Origin: Psychrobacter sp. Ps6
GTDB taxonomy: Bacteria; Pseudomonadota; Gammaproteobacteria; Pseudomonadales; Moraxellaceae
Length of the DNA stretch: 64,000 nucleotides
Reading direction: 5' to 3'
NCBI RefSeq assembly: GCF_022129235.1
Contig: NZ_JADQAI010000010.1
Coordinates: 1 to 64,000, forward strand
In this document: in pieces, positions 55,101 through 63,825 of the stretch
Layout: each line of letters starts with the position of its first letter
Position numbering within the stretch: the stretch's first letter is position 1
The notes under the pieces: generated by a model
Databases searched by the model: none
Seen by the model: only the letters and a program-made list of their open reading frames with translations
What the model was told of the DNA's origin: nothing
Translations under genes and position numbers: made by a program

Positions 55101-55616
55101 ATCTGGGATGGTTTAAATGATGGTTTTAGTGCTTTGGTCAACTATCATATGTTAGATAAAGCAGGGCTTGAACGACTCATTTATACCTATCTGGGTGATT
55201 GGATCCGTACCCAGCAAAGCGGCATGGCTAGTGGCGAAGACGGAGCACAGGAACGTCTCGCAGCAGCTGAAGCGCTGAAGCGAGAGTTAGAAGCTATCCT
55301 TGAAGGTGAAGCACCTTACGATATTTTTGTACGCTGGAAGTCATTAACAGAGCAACCTATAGGTTGGAATCCTGATCTTAACGATGGTGTTCGCTTAAAT
55401 ATACGCCCATTTATGAAAGCTCGTGATGTCGGTAAAAAAGATGCTGGCGTGTTGCGTTGGAAGCCTAATGTAAAATGGACCAAAGACCGTGGTAAAGATG
55501 TCGAGTCTGCCCCTTGGTACACCTTAGGTTTAGAGTACGAAGGCAAGGAAGGTGATCGTATTAATGACCATCACCTGACGTTGGCTTACAAGCGCGCGGC
55601 GATGGAGAGTAGGTAA
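52119..55616 (+). CDS. pglX: BREX N6-adenine methyltransferase PglX
   Basis: Site-specific DNA adenine methyltransferase that marks self DNA, 1165 aa. SAM-binding motif I is IDPCCGSGHF (309-318) and the catalytic motif IV is TNVPYLA (Asn504-Tyr507), a form with Val in place of the first Pro of NPPY that recurs in BREX PglX proteins as I know them. The C-terminal third (from about 690) is the target-recognition and accessory domain. Sits in the normal position after brxC (TAATG overlap) and is followed by TrlF with the same TAATG overlap. Methylation specificity cannot be predicted. Confidence 0.94.
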   Translation: MATTRQPLDKALRRTLEATVIKARDIAELAANQAINRLGVGDAKPADYLNDEQRKLRTRLRARGRQLGDIKHDNGRQATHKLVIEVAYEHWHRMLFARFLEQNNLLMYDEHTSLSLDECNELAQDSDTARDDLERGCESGWELAGVLASKMLPQIFRIDSPVFELEFAPEHQRSLEQLVTGLSLATFQAQDSLGWVYQFWQSKRKDEVNKSEVKIGADELSPVTQLFTEPYMVSFLIDNALGAWWAGKRLTDSDWQNASSEQELRNKAAIPGVSLEYLRFVQDEQTKIWQPASGTFDAWPDELSEFKAIDPCCGSGHFLVAIFLMLVPMRMQLESLSEQQAIDKVLSENLHGLELDQRCVELAVFALALEAWRYKNGGGYRSLPELHLACSGLSISAARDEWKALSRNAGKQNLSIALDWMYQTFQDAPVLGSLINPRRSDAAKIAKWNDLQQLLGEALEKDQNKAHDADNSDQTNQLEAGIVAQGLAKAAELLGSQYTWVVTNVPYLALGKQDDTLKDYCEANYSEGKNDLATVFLDRCLEFCVEGGTSSVVLPQNWLFLGSYKKFREKLLINDTWHFIARLGAKSFQTPMWDFNVQLLTLSRGNTTSGAVSLLDIGGQDNWIRGIDVSVPRTVTKKSASLLKNEIKSVKQSKQLDNPDVRVIFGKEQKGKLFDQYAYSYEGLTTGDLDRFVRSFWEIVQSSDWSFYIQNTNSSCHYHGRTDSIHWGMNGEIVAEFPGSFIKGKKAWQKRGLRITQMRDLPPTIYSGEVFGKNAATLIPNDSKHLTAMWCFCSSPEYSLAVREIDQSLKVTNATLVKVPFDLDHWTKVAEEQYPNGLPEPYTNDPTQWIFHGHPCGSVIWDEETKCTANGELRVDDSILQVAVARLLGYQWPAENDTEMELAVEQRQWVERSKELNQFTDDDGIVCLPAVRGEKAADQRLEALLQAAYGEAWTTPLKNRLLETVDGKSLNQWLRDKFFEQHCKLFQHRPFIWHIWDGLNDGFSALVNYHMLDKAGLERLIYTYLGDWIRTQQSGMASGEDGAQERLAAAEALKRELEAILEGEAPYDIFVRWKSLTEQPIGWNPDLNDGVRLNIRPFMKARDVGKKDAGVLRWKPNVKWTKDRGKDVESAPWYTLGLEYEGKEGDRINDHHLTLAYKRAAMESR

Positions 55617-58429
55617 TGAGTGAAAACTACCAGGGTATGCGCTGGCTCAAATGCGACTTACAAGTGCAGACTCCCGAGGATAGTGCGCATTGGGCTGATA
55701 ACGATCTGCGTTTAGGGGAACCACGGAGATCAAAGGTGGGTGGAATGCCTTGTGAGAAGAGCATTCAAGAAAAAGCTAGAGTTTTCCTAACACGTTGCCA
55801 TGAGCTTGAGTTAGATGTTATTGGCATAACTGACCATAATTTTTCGCAAAAATCCGATCCGAGGGACTGGTTTCTAACCCACTTAGTTGAACAGAACCGA
55901 GGGGTTGCAAGAGAAGTTGGACGGAACCCATTGGTTATTTTCCCTGGGTTTGAAGTGGATATTGGTTATCATGTTTTATGCTTATTCCCAACTGCTAAAA
56001 AACAAACGCAGTTAGAAGATTGTAATCGCTATCTTACAAAGTTGGGTTTAGCTGAGTCAGAGAGATTTTCTTCAGGCACGCCTAACCTACTTAGAAAAGA
56101 TGGGCAAAATGTTTCATTGAAAACGCTTATTAGCTTAGTTCAGAGTGAAATGGGCGGAATTGTGATAGCAGCTCATTCAGACCAAGCTAGCGGTATGTTA
56201 GAGCAAGCGATATATCGAGAGGATTTTAAGCACCCTGAGCTGTATTGTGTTGAAGTGACTAAGAACCCACCAGCGCAAAAATATTTAGATATCTTAGAGG
56301 GAAGAAATACTGACTGGAAAAGAGACGGGTTTTATCCCGCTTACATAATGTCATCAGATGCAAAATCTCTAAAGACAGAAAGCTGTGGGAAACCAAAGCC
56401 TAACAGTCTTGGCTATAGGCATACTTGGATTAAAATGTCCAAACCCTCTATTGAGTCATTACGGCAAGCATTTTTAGATCCTACTTCTCGCATTAAGTTA
56501 CCTGAGGACGTCACAACCGATAAAAACCCATCCGTTTTAAGTAATTACCCTTATATCAAATCCATTAAAATCGAAGGGGCTGAATTTTTAGATAACCAAG
56601 AAATTCACTTTTCACCCAATAAAAACTCTCTAATTGGTGGGCGTGGTAGTGGCAAGTCAACAGTGCTTGAGTATTTGCGTCTTTCCTTGGGTAAGGAAAA
56701 TAAAGAGCAAGGTAGCAAAGCAGAGCGAGTTAAAAAGACTACTCAAAACCCAGACTTTAAAGCGACAGTCGAATACCGTCAAAAGCACGGTGTGGATTAT
56801 ACGCTTGAGCTTACGTCTGCGGGAACGTCAGTTATAAGTCACAATGCACAAGACCAGGCTATATTATTAGAAGGTTTGCCTGCTCAATTTTTTAGTCAGC
56901 AGCAATTGAATAAGATTACTGAGGCAGATGAGAATGGGCAGTTAAAAAGTACAGAGCTGCTACTAGAGTTAGTAGATGGCTTCGTTGCTGACGAGCTGAA
57001 AGAGTTAAAAGAGAAAGAAGAGATTTTGTTAGGTCAGATCAAGCACAAGCAAAGTCTAAAAATACTACATGATGATAACTCAGAAAAAATCACTAAGCTG
57101 AAGCAGGAAATTGAAGGTTTAGCGCAACAGTGGCAAGCAAGACAAGACGTACGGGCTGATGCTGAGACTCATAGTCTGCTTAAAAAAGAGAAGGCTTATG
57201 TTGACTCATTGGTTGGTTTAGTTAATAACGATATTGATCAGCTTAAAATTAAAGCTTTAGAGTTTGATGTGAGTTTTAGTGGTTTTGTTCATGATGATAC
57301 TCCCAATACTGCATGGTTTAAGAGCGTTGATCAGAAGGTTAAAAACGCTAACCAAGTATTAAAAGACAATATTTTAAGGCTAGTTGAACAACATAGATCA
57401 GAGCTTGATAGTTTTTTTGTGGGAAGTGAGCAGTGGGCGTCAATTCAAGGTCAGCTTGATGAAGCAGACGGTACATTTCAAAAAGCTTGCGCATCAAAAG
57501 GTATTCAGCCAGAAGATATAAAAGAGCTAACATCGTTATCAGCTCAGAAGTCGCAAAAAGAACGAGAAGTTAGTCAGCTCGAAAGAAAAAATAAGGAATA
57601 TGGTAATGATATTCAGGAGCTTGATGTATTAAAGCAAGACTTAGAAACTATTTGGGGGCAGCAGCTTGACCTCAGAAAGCAGGCTGCAGACAAAGCTAAC
57701 AAGCTAGCTGTTTACGAGGGAAGTAATAAGTCTTTTGTGACAGTAGAGTTGATATACCAAGGAGACAAACAGTATTTCTTACAAGCTTGGGAAGATTTTG
57801 GACCAAAAGACAAACGAGCAACGTTAGCTAAGGATTGGTGTGACTTAATCAAAGAGTGTTTAGAAAGAGCAACCTCGAATCTAAACAGTAGTATTTGGAC
57901 TGCTCTTTACCAAGAGCTTGAATCAGATGAAGAGCTAACAGAGGTGAAAAGTTATATTGATTCAAACTCTAGTAAGTGGAATAAATTAATAACTCGTAGA
58001 GTTCCTGATTCCATTGATATTACGCTTTACCGTTCTGATGGGTCTGAAGCGGGTAAAATATCAGCCAACACCTTATCAGATGGTCAGAGAAATACCGCAG
58101 TTCTAGCTTTACTTTTGGCGCAAGATGGAGGGCCATTGATCATCGACCAGCCTGAAGATGAGCTGGATTCAAATTTTGTTTTTAACGAGCTTATTCCAAT
58201 GATTCGTCGCATGAAAATGAAGCGACAGCTCATATTTGCCACACATAATGCCAACCTACCAGTTAATGGTGATGCAGACTTGCTTTATGCCTTCGAAGCA
58301 AAAGATGGTAGGGGAGTTTGCAAAGCGCAGGGTGGTTTAGATTGCCAAGATGTAACTGAGGCTGTTCTAGATATTATGGAAGGTAGTGAAAAAGCGTTTA
58401 CTAGTAGGCGTGAAAAGTATGGATTTTAA
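55616..58429 (+). CDS. TrlF-family PHP + SMC-like ATPase accessory protein
   Basis: 937 aa. The N-terminus is a PHP phosphoesterase domain: DLQVQT (Asp14-Gln18), H25 in DSAHW, ITDHN (Asp73-His74), GFEVD and IAAHSD further on. Residue about 320 onward is an SMC/RecF-type ATPase: Walker A GGRGSGKST (341-349, Lys347), a coiled-coil insertion from about 460 to 720, signature LSDGQRNTAVLALLL and Walker B IIDQPEDELDS (Asp844) with ATHN H-loop. TrlF proteins couple a PHP nuclease-like domain to an ABC ATPase; such proteins are defence-associated. TAATG coupling to pglX says it is co-expressed with BREX. It is not part of the six-gene BREX core. Confidence 0.88.
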   Translation: MSENYQGMRWLKCDLQVQTPEDSAHWADNDLRLGEPRRSKVGGMPCEKSIQEKARVFLTRCHELELDVIGITDHNFSQKSDPRDWFLTHLVEQNRGVAREVGRNPLVIFPGFEVDIGYHVLCLFPTAKKQTQLEDCNRYLTKLGLAESERFSSGTPNLLRKDGQNVSLKTLISLVQSEMGGIVIAAHSDQASGMLEQAIYREDFKHPELYCVEVTKNPPAQKYLDILEGRNTDWKRDGFYPAYIMSSDAKSLKTESCGKPKPNSLGYRHTWIKMSKPSIESLRQAFLDPTSRIKLPEDVTTDKNPSVLSNYPYIKSIKIEGAEFLDNQEIHFSPNKNSLIGGRGSGKSTVLEYLRLSLGKENKEQGSKAERVKKTTQNPDFKATVEYRQKHGVDYTLELTSAGTSVISHNAQDQAILLEGLPAQFFSQQQLNKITEADENGQLKSTELLLELVDGFVADELKELKEKEEILLGQIKHKQSLKILHDDNSEKITKLKQEIEGLAQQWQARQDVRADAETHSLLKKEKAYVDSLVGLVNNDIDQLKIKALEFDVSFSGFVHDDTPNTAWFKSVDQKVKNANQVLKDNILRLVEQHRSELDSFFVGSEQWASIQGQLDEADGTFQKACASKGIQPEDIKELTSLSAQKSQKEREVSQLERKNKEYGNDIQELDVLKQDLETIWGQQLDLRKQAADKANKLAVYEGSNKSFVTVELIYQGDKQYFLQAWEDFGPKDKRATLAKDWCDLIKECLERATSNLNSSIWTALYQELESDEELTEVKSYIDSNSSKWNKLITRRVPDSIDITLYRSDGSEAGKISANTLSDGQRNTAVLALLLAQDGGPLIIDQPEDELDSNFVFNELIPMIRRMKMKRQLIFATHNANLPVNGDADLLYAFEAKDGRGVCKAQGGLDCQDVTEAVLDIMEGSEKAFTSRREKYGF

Positions 58430-58573
58430 AGCAAAAGAGATAAGCATAAGAGTGTAAGTTTATTCATTGCCTATTTGTTGAATATACAAGTTGAAGTTTA
58501 AAGCTATAACACTTGTATTAGGTGGTTTTGCATTTTTTATTAGCAACATTCCTATCTATCCGCAAGGAATATT

Positions 58574-58693
58574 ATGAAACTTATTGATTTACTGGCCAAA
58601 GAATTACGTGCCAGCGCTAAGTACAACTTGAATGTTCAAGTAGCTCCCAGTGTGATTCTTTGGATCGATAAGCAGCGGCAGGGGGCTGAATAA
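58574..58693 (+). pseudogene. Truncated duplicate of the pglZ 5' end (39 codons)
   Basis: Codons 1-36 match the first 36 codons of the intact pglZ at 61501 in 97 of 108 bases (about 90%; mismatches mostly third-position), and the ribosome-binding-site region GAAtATT/GAAGATT before it is also similar. After the shared CAGCGGCAG it diverges and stops. The next gene's ATG follows the stop directly. It is a scar of recombination from a second pglZ allele, not a functional enzyme; the catalytic domain is absent. Translation is possible as it has a start codon. Confidence 0.85.
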
Positions 58694-59662
58694 ATGAAGT
58701 GTAATTGGCCTGACTATGATCCAGCAGTAGCATTTTTCCCTGTCGAACTGAAACCTGTATTTATACAATCGTCTCGGCAGAGTGGAGACTTATTTGGTTA
58801 TCATGCATTGCCGCGTCATTTTGCAGTAGTAGAGAGCGAAAGCGACTATGTTTTTGCGGTAGTGACTGAGAATTATAAATTAGTGACTAACCAGCAAGCA
58901 TATGAGCTCGCAGCAGAAGCACTTAAGGTAGTATTTGATTTCACAGCATTGAAGGATATGGCATGTCTAAAAATAATAATGCCTAAAACACGCTCTTTTT
59001 GTCACATAGATCTGATACATAAGGAAAGTAGTTTTAAGCCATGGAAAAATGATCAATGGATACCTTTTATCCGTATCACCAACAGCTATAATCGAACGCA
59101 TAGACTACGTTTTGAGATAGGTTTCTGTCGTCTGAATAACCTTAATGAAGTTATTTTTGAGAGTAAGAGTGTAGAAATTAGTTTTGCTCACACTAAGCAA
59201 TTGCATGACATTATGCTTCGCTGGCATGAGAATATTGGTGAAATTAAAGAGCTAGAAGTTGAGTTCATTAATCAGCTGAGAAACCTTGAACGTTTTCATG
59301 TGCCTAGGCGTTATATGTTGCCACTAGCATGTAAGGTATTTGGGATTAAGCTAAATCCTAAGAAATCTATCAGCTCAAGCAGAATTAACGATTTAATCCT
59401 ATTTCGTAACGATATAGATCGGCTTACTAATGACTATTTCCATACTCTAGGCGAGCAAGGTTATGCTGCTTTGAATGTACTAATGGACTATGCTATTCGG
59501 CCAGTTGGAGTAATGTCTCCTGAAAATAAGATAGATAGATACCAGCGTAGAGCTGGCGATTGGATCAATGATTTCTCACAGCAAATAGAGAGTCGAGAAT
59601 TCTCTTTTGAAAACTACCTTAAAGACTATATAACAACCTCCAAGATGATTACTGAATTATGA
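58694..59662 (+). CDS. DUF932-like protein nested in BREX
   Basis: 322 aa, resembling DUF932 (phage/plasmid-related) proteins in its N-terminal AVVTENYKLVTNQQAYELAAEAL and C-terminal YAALNVLMDYAIRP...RYQRRAG region. The middle (SFKPWKNDQWIPFIRITNSYNRTHRLRFEIGFCR) also fits. Function unknown. Its stop overlaps the DUF262 gene start by 4 nt (ATGA), so the two are translated together. The start lies immediately after the pglZ fragment stop, with GGGGGCTGAA as a weak ribosome-binding site. No catalytic motif is visible. Confidence 0.7.
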   Translation: MKCNWPDYDPAVAFFPVELKPVFIQSSRQSGDLFGYHALPRHFAVVESESDYVFAVVTENYKLVTNQQAYELAAEALKVVFDFTALKDMACLKIIMPKTRSFCHIDLIHKESSFKPWKNDQWIPFIRITNSYNRTHRLRFEIGFCRLNNLNEVIFESKSVEISFAHTKQLHDIMLRWHENIGEIKELEVEFINQLRNLERFHVPRRYMLPLACKVFGIKLNPKKSISSSRINDLILFRNDIDRLTNDYFHTLGEQGYAALNVLMDYAIRPVGVMSPENKIDRYQRRAGDWINDFSQQIESREFSFENYLKDYITTSKMITEL

Positions 59663-61458
59663 TTAAGTCCGTTTATAACTACCCAGTTTCTACCCTGCTC
59701 GATATTGAAAGCGATGTAATATACGTTATCCCACGCTATCAACGTGAATATACTTGGAGTCGTATACAGTGGGATGCACTGCTCGATGATTTATTAGATA
59801 ACGAACTTCATTACTTTTTGGGCTCAATTATCTGTATCAATCAATCTCAGGATTCTTTAGCAATTCGGGAGCTCGAGTTAGTAGACGGTCAACAACGTAT
59901 GACGACAATATCGATTTTGCTGGCTGCCATCTATGATATTTTCAATAAGCAGCCGAATCTCGTTATGGAACAACAGATTGAGCTCTACAATCTAAAGCAT
60001 AAATTAGCTTTAAAGAAAATGCCAAATCAACCACGTCTAGTACCTCAAGTACAGAATAATAATCAACAAGATTATTTTTCGGTATTGGATAGTATAGGCA
60101 TTCTTCAAGATATAGAGATGGCTGCACATGCAGGTAATCGCCGAGTGTTTAAAGCGTACCGGCACTTTCACTCTCGCATTAACCAGTATCTTGAGCACAG
60201 TGATAATCCGATTATTAAACTTCAAGAATTATTAGAAAAAGTAAATACAGCAACTTTAGTGAAGATTGAAGTAGCAAGTACTTCTGACGCCTACACTTTA
60301 TTTGAATCGCTAAATAACCGTGGCGTGCCGCTTACCGCCATCGACCTTATCAAAAATAAGCTACTTGCTGTACTAGAGTCTCAAGATAAAGGTAGTATTG
60401 ATAAACAGTATAATCGTTGGAAAAAAGTGATTGATGCTTTGGGTGACGACTATGCAGTGCAAGAACGGTTTTTCCGCCAATATTACAACGCTTTTAAGCC
60501 CAGTTTAAAGCAGATAGTCTCTGTACCGGTAGCCACCAAGTCAAATCTGATTAAAATATATGAGAAGCTAATAACCCAAGATGCTGAAGGTTTTCTGCAG
60601 ACAATGATTCGTATGTCTGAATACTATGCGCAAATTGTAAGTTATCGCGCTGTGCCCAATCAGCCTAAATTATCTTCGTTATTACTATCATTAGATCGTA
60701 TCCAAGGTAGACCAGCATATCTACTACTAATGGTGCTATTTGAATGTAAGGCTGATCTTAAACTGCAAGACATTCACTTAGAACAAACAGTAGAATTTCT
60801 AATCTCCTATTTCGTTCGCCGAAACGCGACTGACTTACCACCAACCCGAGATCTCACTCGTATTTTTATGGATGTGGTTGAGAGTATCATGACATTAAAA
60901 GGTGATGAAGTGGTTAAGCATATTCAAACTAGACTCAAAGCCGAAAGCGCTAGTGATGAGCAGTTTAAGAAGAGTCTCAAAGGACCCATTTACGAGGATA
61001 ATAAAGCAGTCTGTCGTTTCGTTCTATGTGCTTTAGAAGAAAGTCGTATGACTCGTGAGACTCAAGTGGATCTATGGGCGCTTAAAGGTAAAAAGTATAT
61101 CTGGACTATTGAACATATTTTTCCTCAAGGCGACAACATACCGATTGACTGGGTAGAAATGATTGCTGATGGAGATACAGAGCTTGCTGAGGAGTATCGT
61201 CAAGCTTATGTACACTGCTTGGGGAATTTAACCATCTCTGGTTATAACAGCGCGCTAGGTAATAAAAGTTTTGAAGATAAGAAAAACCGAGTGGATAAGC
61301 AAGGGCGTAAAGTTGGCTATAATAATGGACTATATTTAAACGAATCACTAATTGAACAAGACAGTTGGTCTGTTCAAAAGATTGAAGATCGTACTGATAG
61401 ACTAGTCGCCGAGATAATGGAAAAGTACCTATTAACAGTATCAATTGCCAGTATTTAG
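59659..61458 (+). CDS. GmrSD-like type IV restriction enzyme (DUF262 + DUF1524 HNH)
   Basis: 599 aa. N-terminal ParB/sulfiredoxin-like DUF262 domain with IPRYQREYTW (24-33) and VDGQQRM (Asp76-Arg80), which binds and hydrolyses NTP in GmrS. The C-terminal DUF1524 HNH nuclease shows IEHIFPQGDN (Glu485-His486), HCLGNLTISGYNSALGNKSFEDKK (Asn ligands) and a helical linker between. GmrSD-type enzymes cut modified phage DNA (glucosylated hydroxymethylcytosine), so it would complement methylation-based BREX against phages that hide their DNA. Coupled to the DUF932 gene; 42 nt before pglZ. Modified-base specificity is inference. Confidence 0.9.
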   Translation: MIKSVYNYPVSTLLDIESDVIYVIPRYQREYTWSRIQWDALLDDLLDNELHYFLGSIICINQSQDSLAIRELELVDGQQRMTTISILLAAIYDIFNKQPNLVMEQQIELYNLKHKLALKKMPNQPRLVPQVQNNNQQDYFSVLDSIGILQDIEMAAHAGNRRVFKAYRHFHSRINQYLEHSDNPIIKLQELLEKVNTATLVKIEVASTSDAYTLFESLNNRGVPLTAIDLIKNKLLAVLESQDKGSIDKQYNRWKKVIDALGDDYAVQERFFRQYYNAFKPSLKQIVSVPVATKSNLIKIYEKLITQDAEGFLQTMIRMSEYYAQIVSYRAVPNQPKLSSLLLSLDRIQGRPAYLLLMVLFECKADLKLQDIHLEQTVEFLISYFVRRNATDLPPTRDLTRIFMDVVESIMTLKGDEVVKHIQTRLKAESASDEQFKKSLKGPIYEDNKAVCRFVLCALEESRMTRETQVDLWALKGKKYIWTIEHIFPQGDNIPIDWVEMIADGDTELAEEYRQAYVHCLGNLTISGYNSALGNKSFEDKKNRVDKQGRKVGYNNGLYLNESLIEQDSWSVQKIEDRTDRLVAEIMEKYLLTVSIASI

Positions 61459-61500
61459 TAGTGTTATAGCAATGCCTGTTTATCTCTTTATGGGAAGATT

Positions 61501-63825
61501 ATGAAAATTATTGATTTACTAGCAAAAGAAGTACGTGCCAGCGCTAACTATAACTCAAATGTTCAAGTAGCTCCTAGTGTGATTCTTTGGATTGATAAAC
61601 AGCGGCAGTGGGAGTCAGCACTACCTTTATTGCAAGCCGCTATGTCTGAGCTGATCGTTCTAGGAGACTATGCTCCTGAGAAAAAAACAGGTCCTGCTAT
61701 CTGGATTAAATGTGTTGTTGATGGCGCTCTTTCAGAGGTTGAGCTTCCTAAAGATCGCACTCCTATTGTTTATTTACCAGGCATTGAGCGCCGAGACTTA
61801 CGAGCCATTGCTACTTGTCCTGAAGCGCTGATGCCTTTAGCTGAACTGCAATACCGTGGTAGCTGGTGGATATATAATAATTCTGGACGTGATTGGACCG
61901 TAAATGCTTTTTTGACTTCAGATAACGGTGGTGTGGGTCTTGATGTTGCTAGGGATGACAAAAGCCAGCAAGCGATGTTGCGTGTATTGAATGAGGTTCT
62001 TGAAAGTAAGCGTGAAGATCTAGCGAATCGTCGTCTTGAGGCTTCAGACTTTAACAAGCTAGTGTCCAGTGATCCAGTCCGTGATTTACTCAGTTGGATG
62101 AACGATGAAAAAGCTTGCCGTGAGCGCTGGGATGAGGCGCGCTGGCAAGCGTTAGTCGGTATTTGTGAAACTGAATATCATTTCAATCCCGAGCAAGATG
62201 GCGAGCTGACAGCCGCTGAGCTGTTATGTCAGCGTCAGGGAGTTTGGGAGGGAGTGTGGCAGCGTTATGTTGAATCCTGTCATCATTACCCTTCTTTGCC
62301 CGAGCTATTACTAAAGGTTCAGGGTGATCTTGTTGCTGATGGTGCAAGTTACCCAGTTATAAACCAAACTGAAGAATCTGCTTTAGAAGAATCATTATCT
62401 CAGCTACAAACACTTAACTCAGTCGAGATACGTCAAGAGTTAGCTGCACTAGAACAGTATCATGCTGAACGACGAGAATGGATTTGGTTTAAGTTAAATA
62501 TGGCTCCGCTGGCTGGTGTGCTGAAGTATTTGAGTGGTGTTGCAAGTATAACTCAGCAGGGTTTTTCTGGCACTGACCCTGAAGAGATGGCTACGTTATA
62601 CCGTGATAAGTATTGGCAGGCGGATGACCTAACCCTCAAAGCCTTGGCTTATCCTTTAAGGTCCAGTCAGCAAGCTTTAGTACAAAAACTGCTTGCCCTC
62701 ATCTATACGCCGTGGCTCGATGAGGTTACCTATAACTTCCAAAGTTTAGTAAAAGATAAAGGCTATCCCGGTACAACTCAACTCAACAAGGCGACAGCTG
62801 ATTATGCTGATGCGGGAGAGGTGGTATTCTTCGTTGATGGCCTGCGTTATGACTTGGCACAGCGTCTTGTTGAACAGTTAAAGCCATTGGGAGAGGTTGG
62901 ACTTGCCACTAACTGGTCGGCATTACCTTCAGTTACTGCAACGGCTAAAGCTGCTGTCACGCCAGTACACGATCGTCTAACCGGTAGAGGAACCGACCGT
63001 GATTTTGAACCAAGCCTACTGGATGAAGATAAAAGCTTCTCTGCTTATTACTTAAGAAAATTTCTGAAAGAAAAAGGTTGGCTCTACCTTGAAGAGGGTG
63101 ACTCAGGAGATCCGGCATTTAATGCATGGGTACAAAGCGGCGATATAGATAAGGAGGGCCATGTAAAAGGTCTTAAACTTGTAGGAAGGGTTGATAGTTT
63201 ATTAGATGAAATAGTTGAGCGGATTGAAGAGTTGCTGGCGGCAGGATGGCGTAAAATTAGAATCGTAACGGACCATGGGTGGATGTTGACTCCTGAAACG
63301 ATGCCGAAGGTGGAGCTACCTAAACACTTAACAGAAACTCGTTGGGGACGATGTGCAGTAATTAAAGATTCAGTTGCCAGTGGCTATTTGCAGGTAGGTT
63401 GGTACTGGAACAGCCAAGTCAGTATCGCTATAGCCCCAGGGGTTTCGTGTTTTAAGGCTGGCTTGCATTATGATCATGGTGGCTTGAGCCTACAGGAGTG
63501 CTTGACACCGGTGATTGAAGTTCTTAATAAACAAAGCTCGATCCCAGCTACTACATCAACGATTACAGCGACCCTATCAGATTTGCGTTGGATTGGGTTT
63601 CAGTGCAGAGTGCAAGCTGATAGTGACTTTGATGGGATTGTCGCAGTGCTACGAATACACGCGGCTGACTCAGACTCTGAGATTAGTAAGCGTAAACCCC
63701 TTAAAGAAGGTAAATGCACGCTCATGGTGGATGACGAATATGAAGATACGTCAGCTATTCTTGTACTGCTAGACGAGCATGGCAATGTGATAGCAAAAAA
63801 ACCAACATTAGTAGGAGACATGTAA
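61501..63825 (+). CDS. pglZ: BREX alkaline-phosphatase-fold protein PglZ
   Basis: 774 aa, BREX type I. The N-terminus opens MKIIDLLAKEVRASANYN. The PglZ domain holds VVFFVDGLRYDLAQRL (Asp446, first metal ligand), ATAKAAVTPVHDRL and RIVTDHGWMLTPETMPKVELP (Asp-His ligands), an alkaline-phosphatase-superfamily metal site. It is needed for both defence and methylation in known BREX systems. ATG with GGGAAG upstream; brxL follows within 1 nt of the stop (TAA then GTG). The 5' end duplicates at 58574-58693. Confidence 0.93.
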   Translation: MKIIDLLAKEVRASANYNSNVQVAPSVILWIDKQRQWESALPLLQAAMSELIVLGDYAPEKKTGPAIWIKCVVDGALSEVELPKDRTPIVYLPGIERRDLRAIATCPEALMPLAELQYRGSWWIYNNSGRDWTVNAFLTSDNGGVGLDVARDDKSQQAMLRVLNEVLESKREDLANRRLEASDFNKLVSSDPVRDLLSWMNDEKACRERWDEARWQALVGICETEYHFNPEQDGELTAAELLCQRQGVWEGVWQRYVESCHHYPSLPELLLKVQGDLVADGASYPVINQTEESALEESLSQLQTLNSVEIRQELAALEQYHAERREWIWFKLNMAPLAGVLKYLSGVASITQQGFSGTDPEEMATLYRDKYWQADDLTLKALAYPLRSSQQALVQKLLALIYTPWLDEVTYNFQSLVKDKGYPGTTQLNKATADYADAGEVVFFVDGLRYDLAQRLVEQLKPLGEVGLATNWSALPSVTATAKAAVTPVHDRLTGRGTDRDFEPSLLDEDKSFSAYYLRKFLKEKGWLYLEEGDSGDPAFNAWVQSGDIDKEGHVKGLKLVGRVDSLLDEIVERIEELLAAGWRKIRIVTDHGWMLTPETMPKVELPKHLTETRWGRCAVIKDSVASGYLQVGWYWNSQVSIAIAPGVSCFKAGLHYDHGGLSLQECLTPVIEVLNKQSSIPATTSTITATLSDLRWIGFQCRVQADSDFDGIVAVLRIHAADSDSEISKRKPLKEGKCTLMVDDEYEDTSAILVLLDEHGNVIAKKPTLVGDM

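Noticed and set aside
58574..58693. Functional small gene of the BREX system
   Set aside because: It is a clear copy of the pglZ start that stops at the divergence point, so a scar is the simpler reading.
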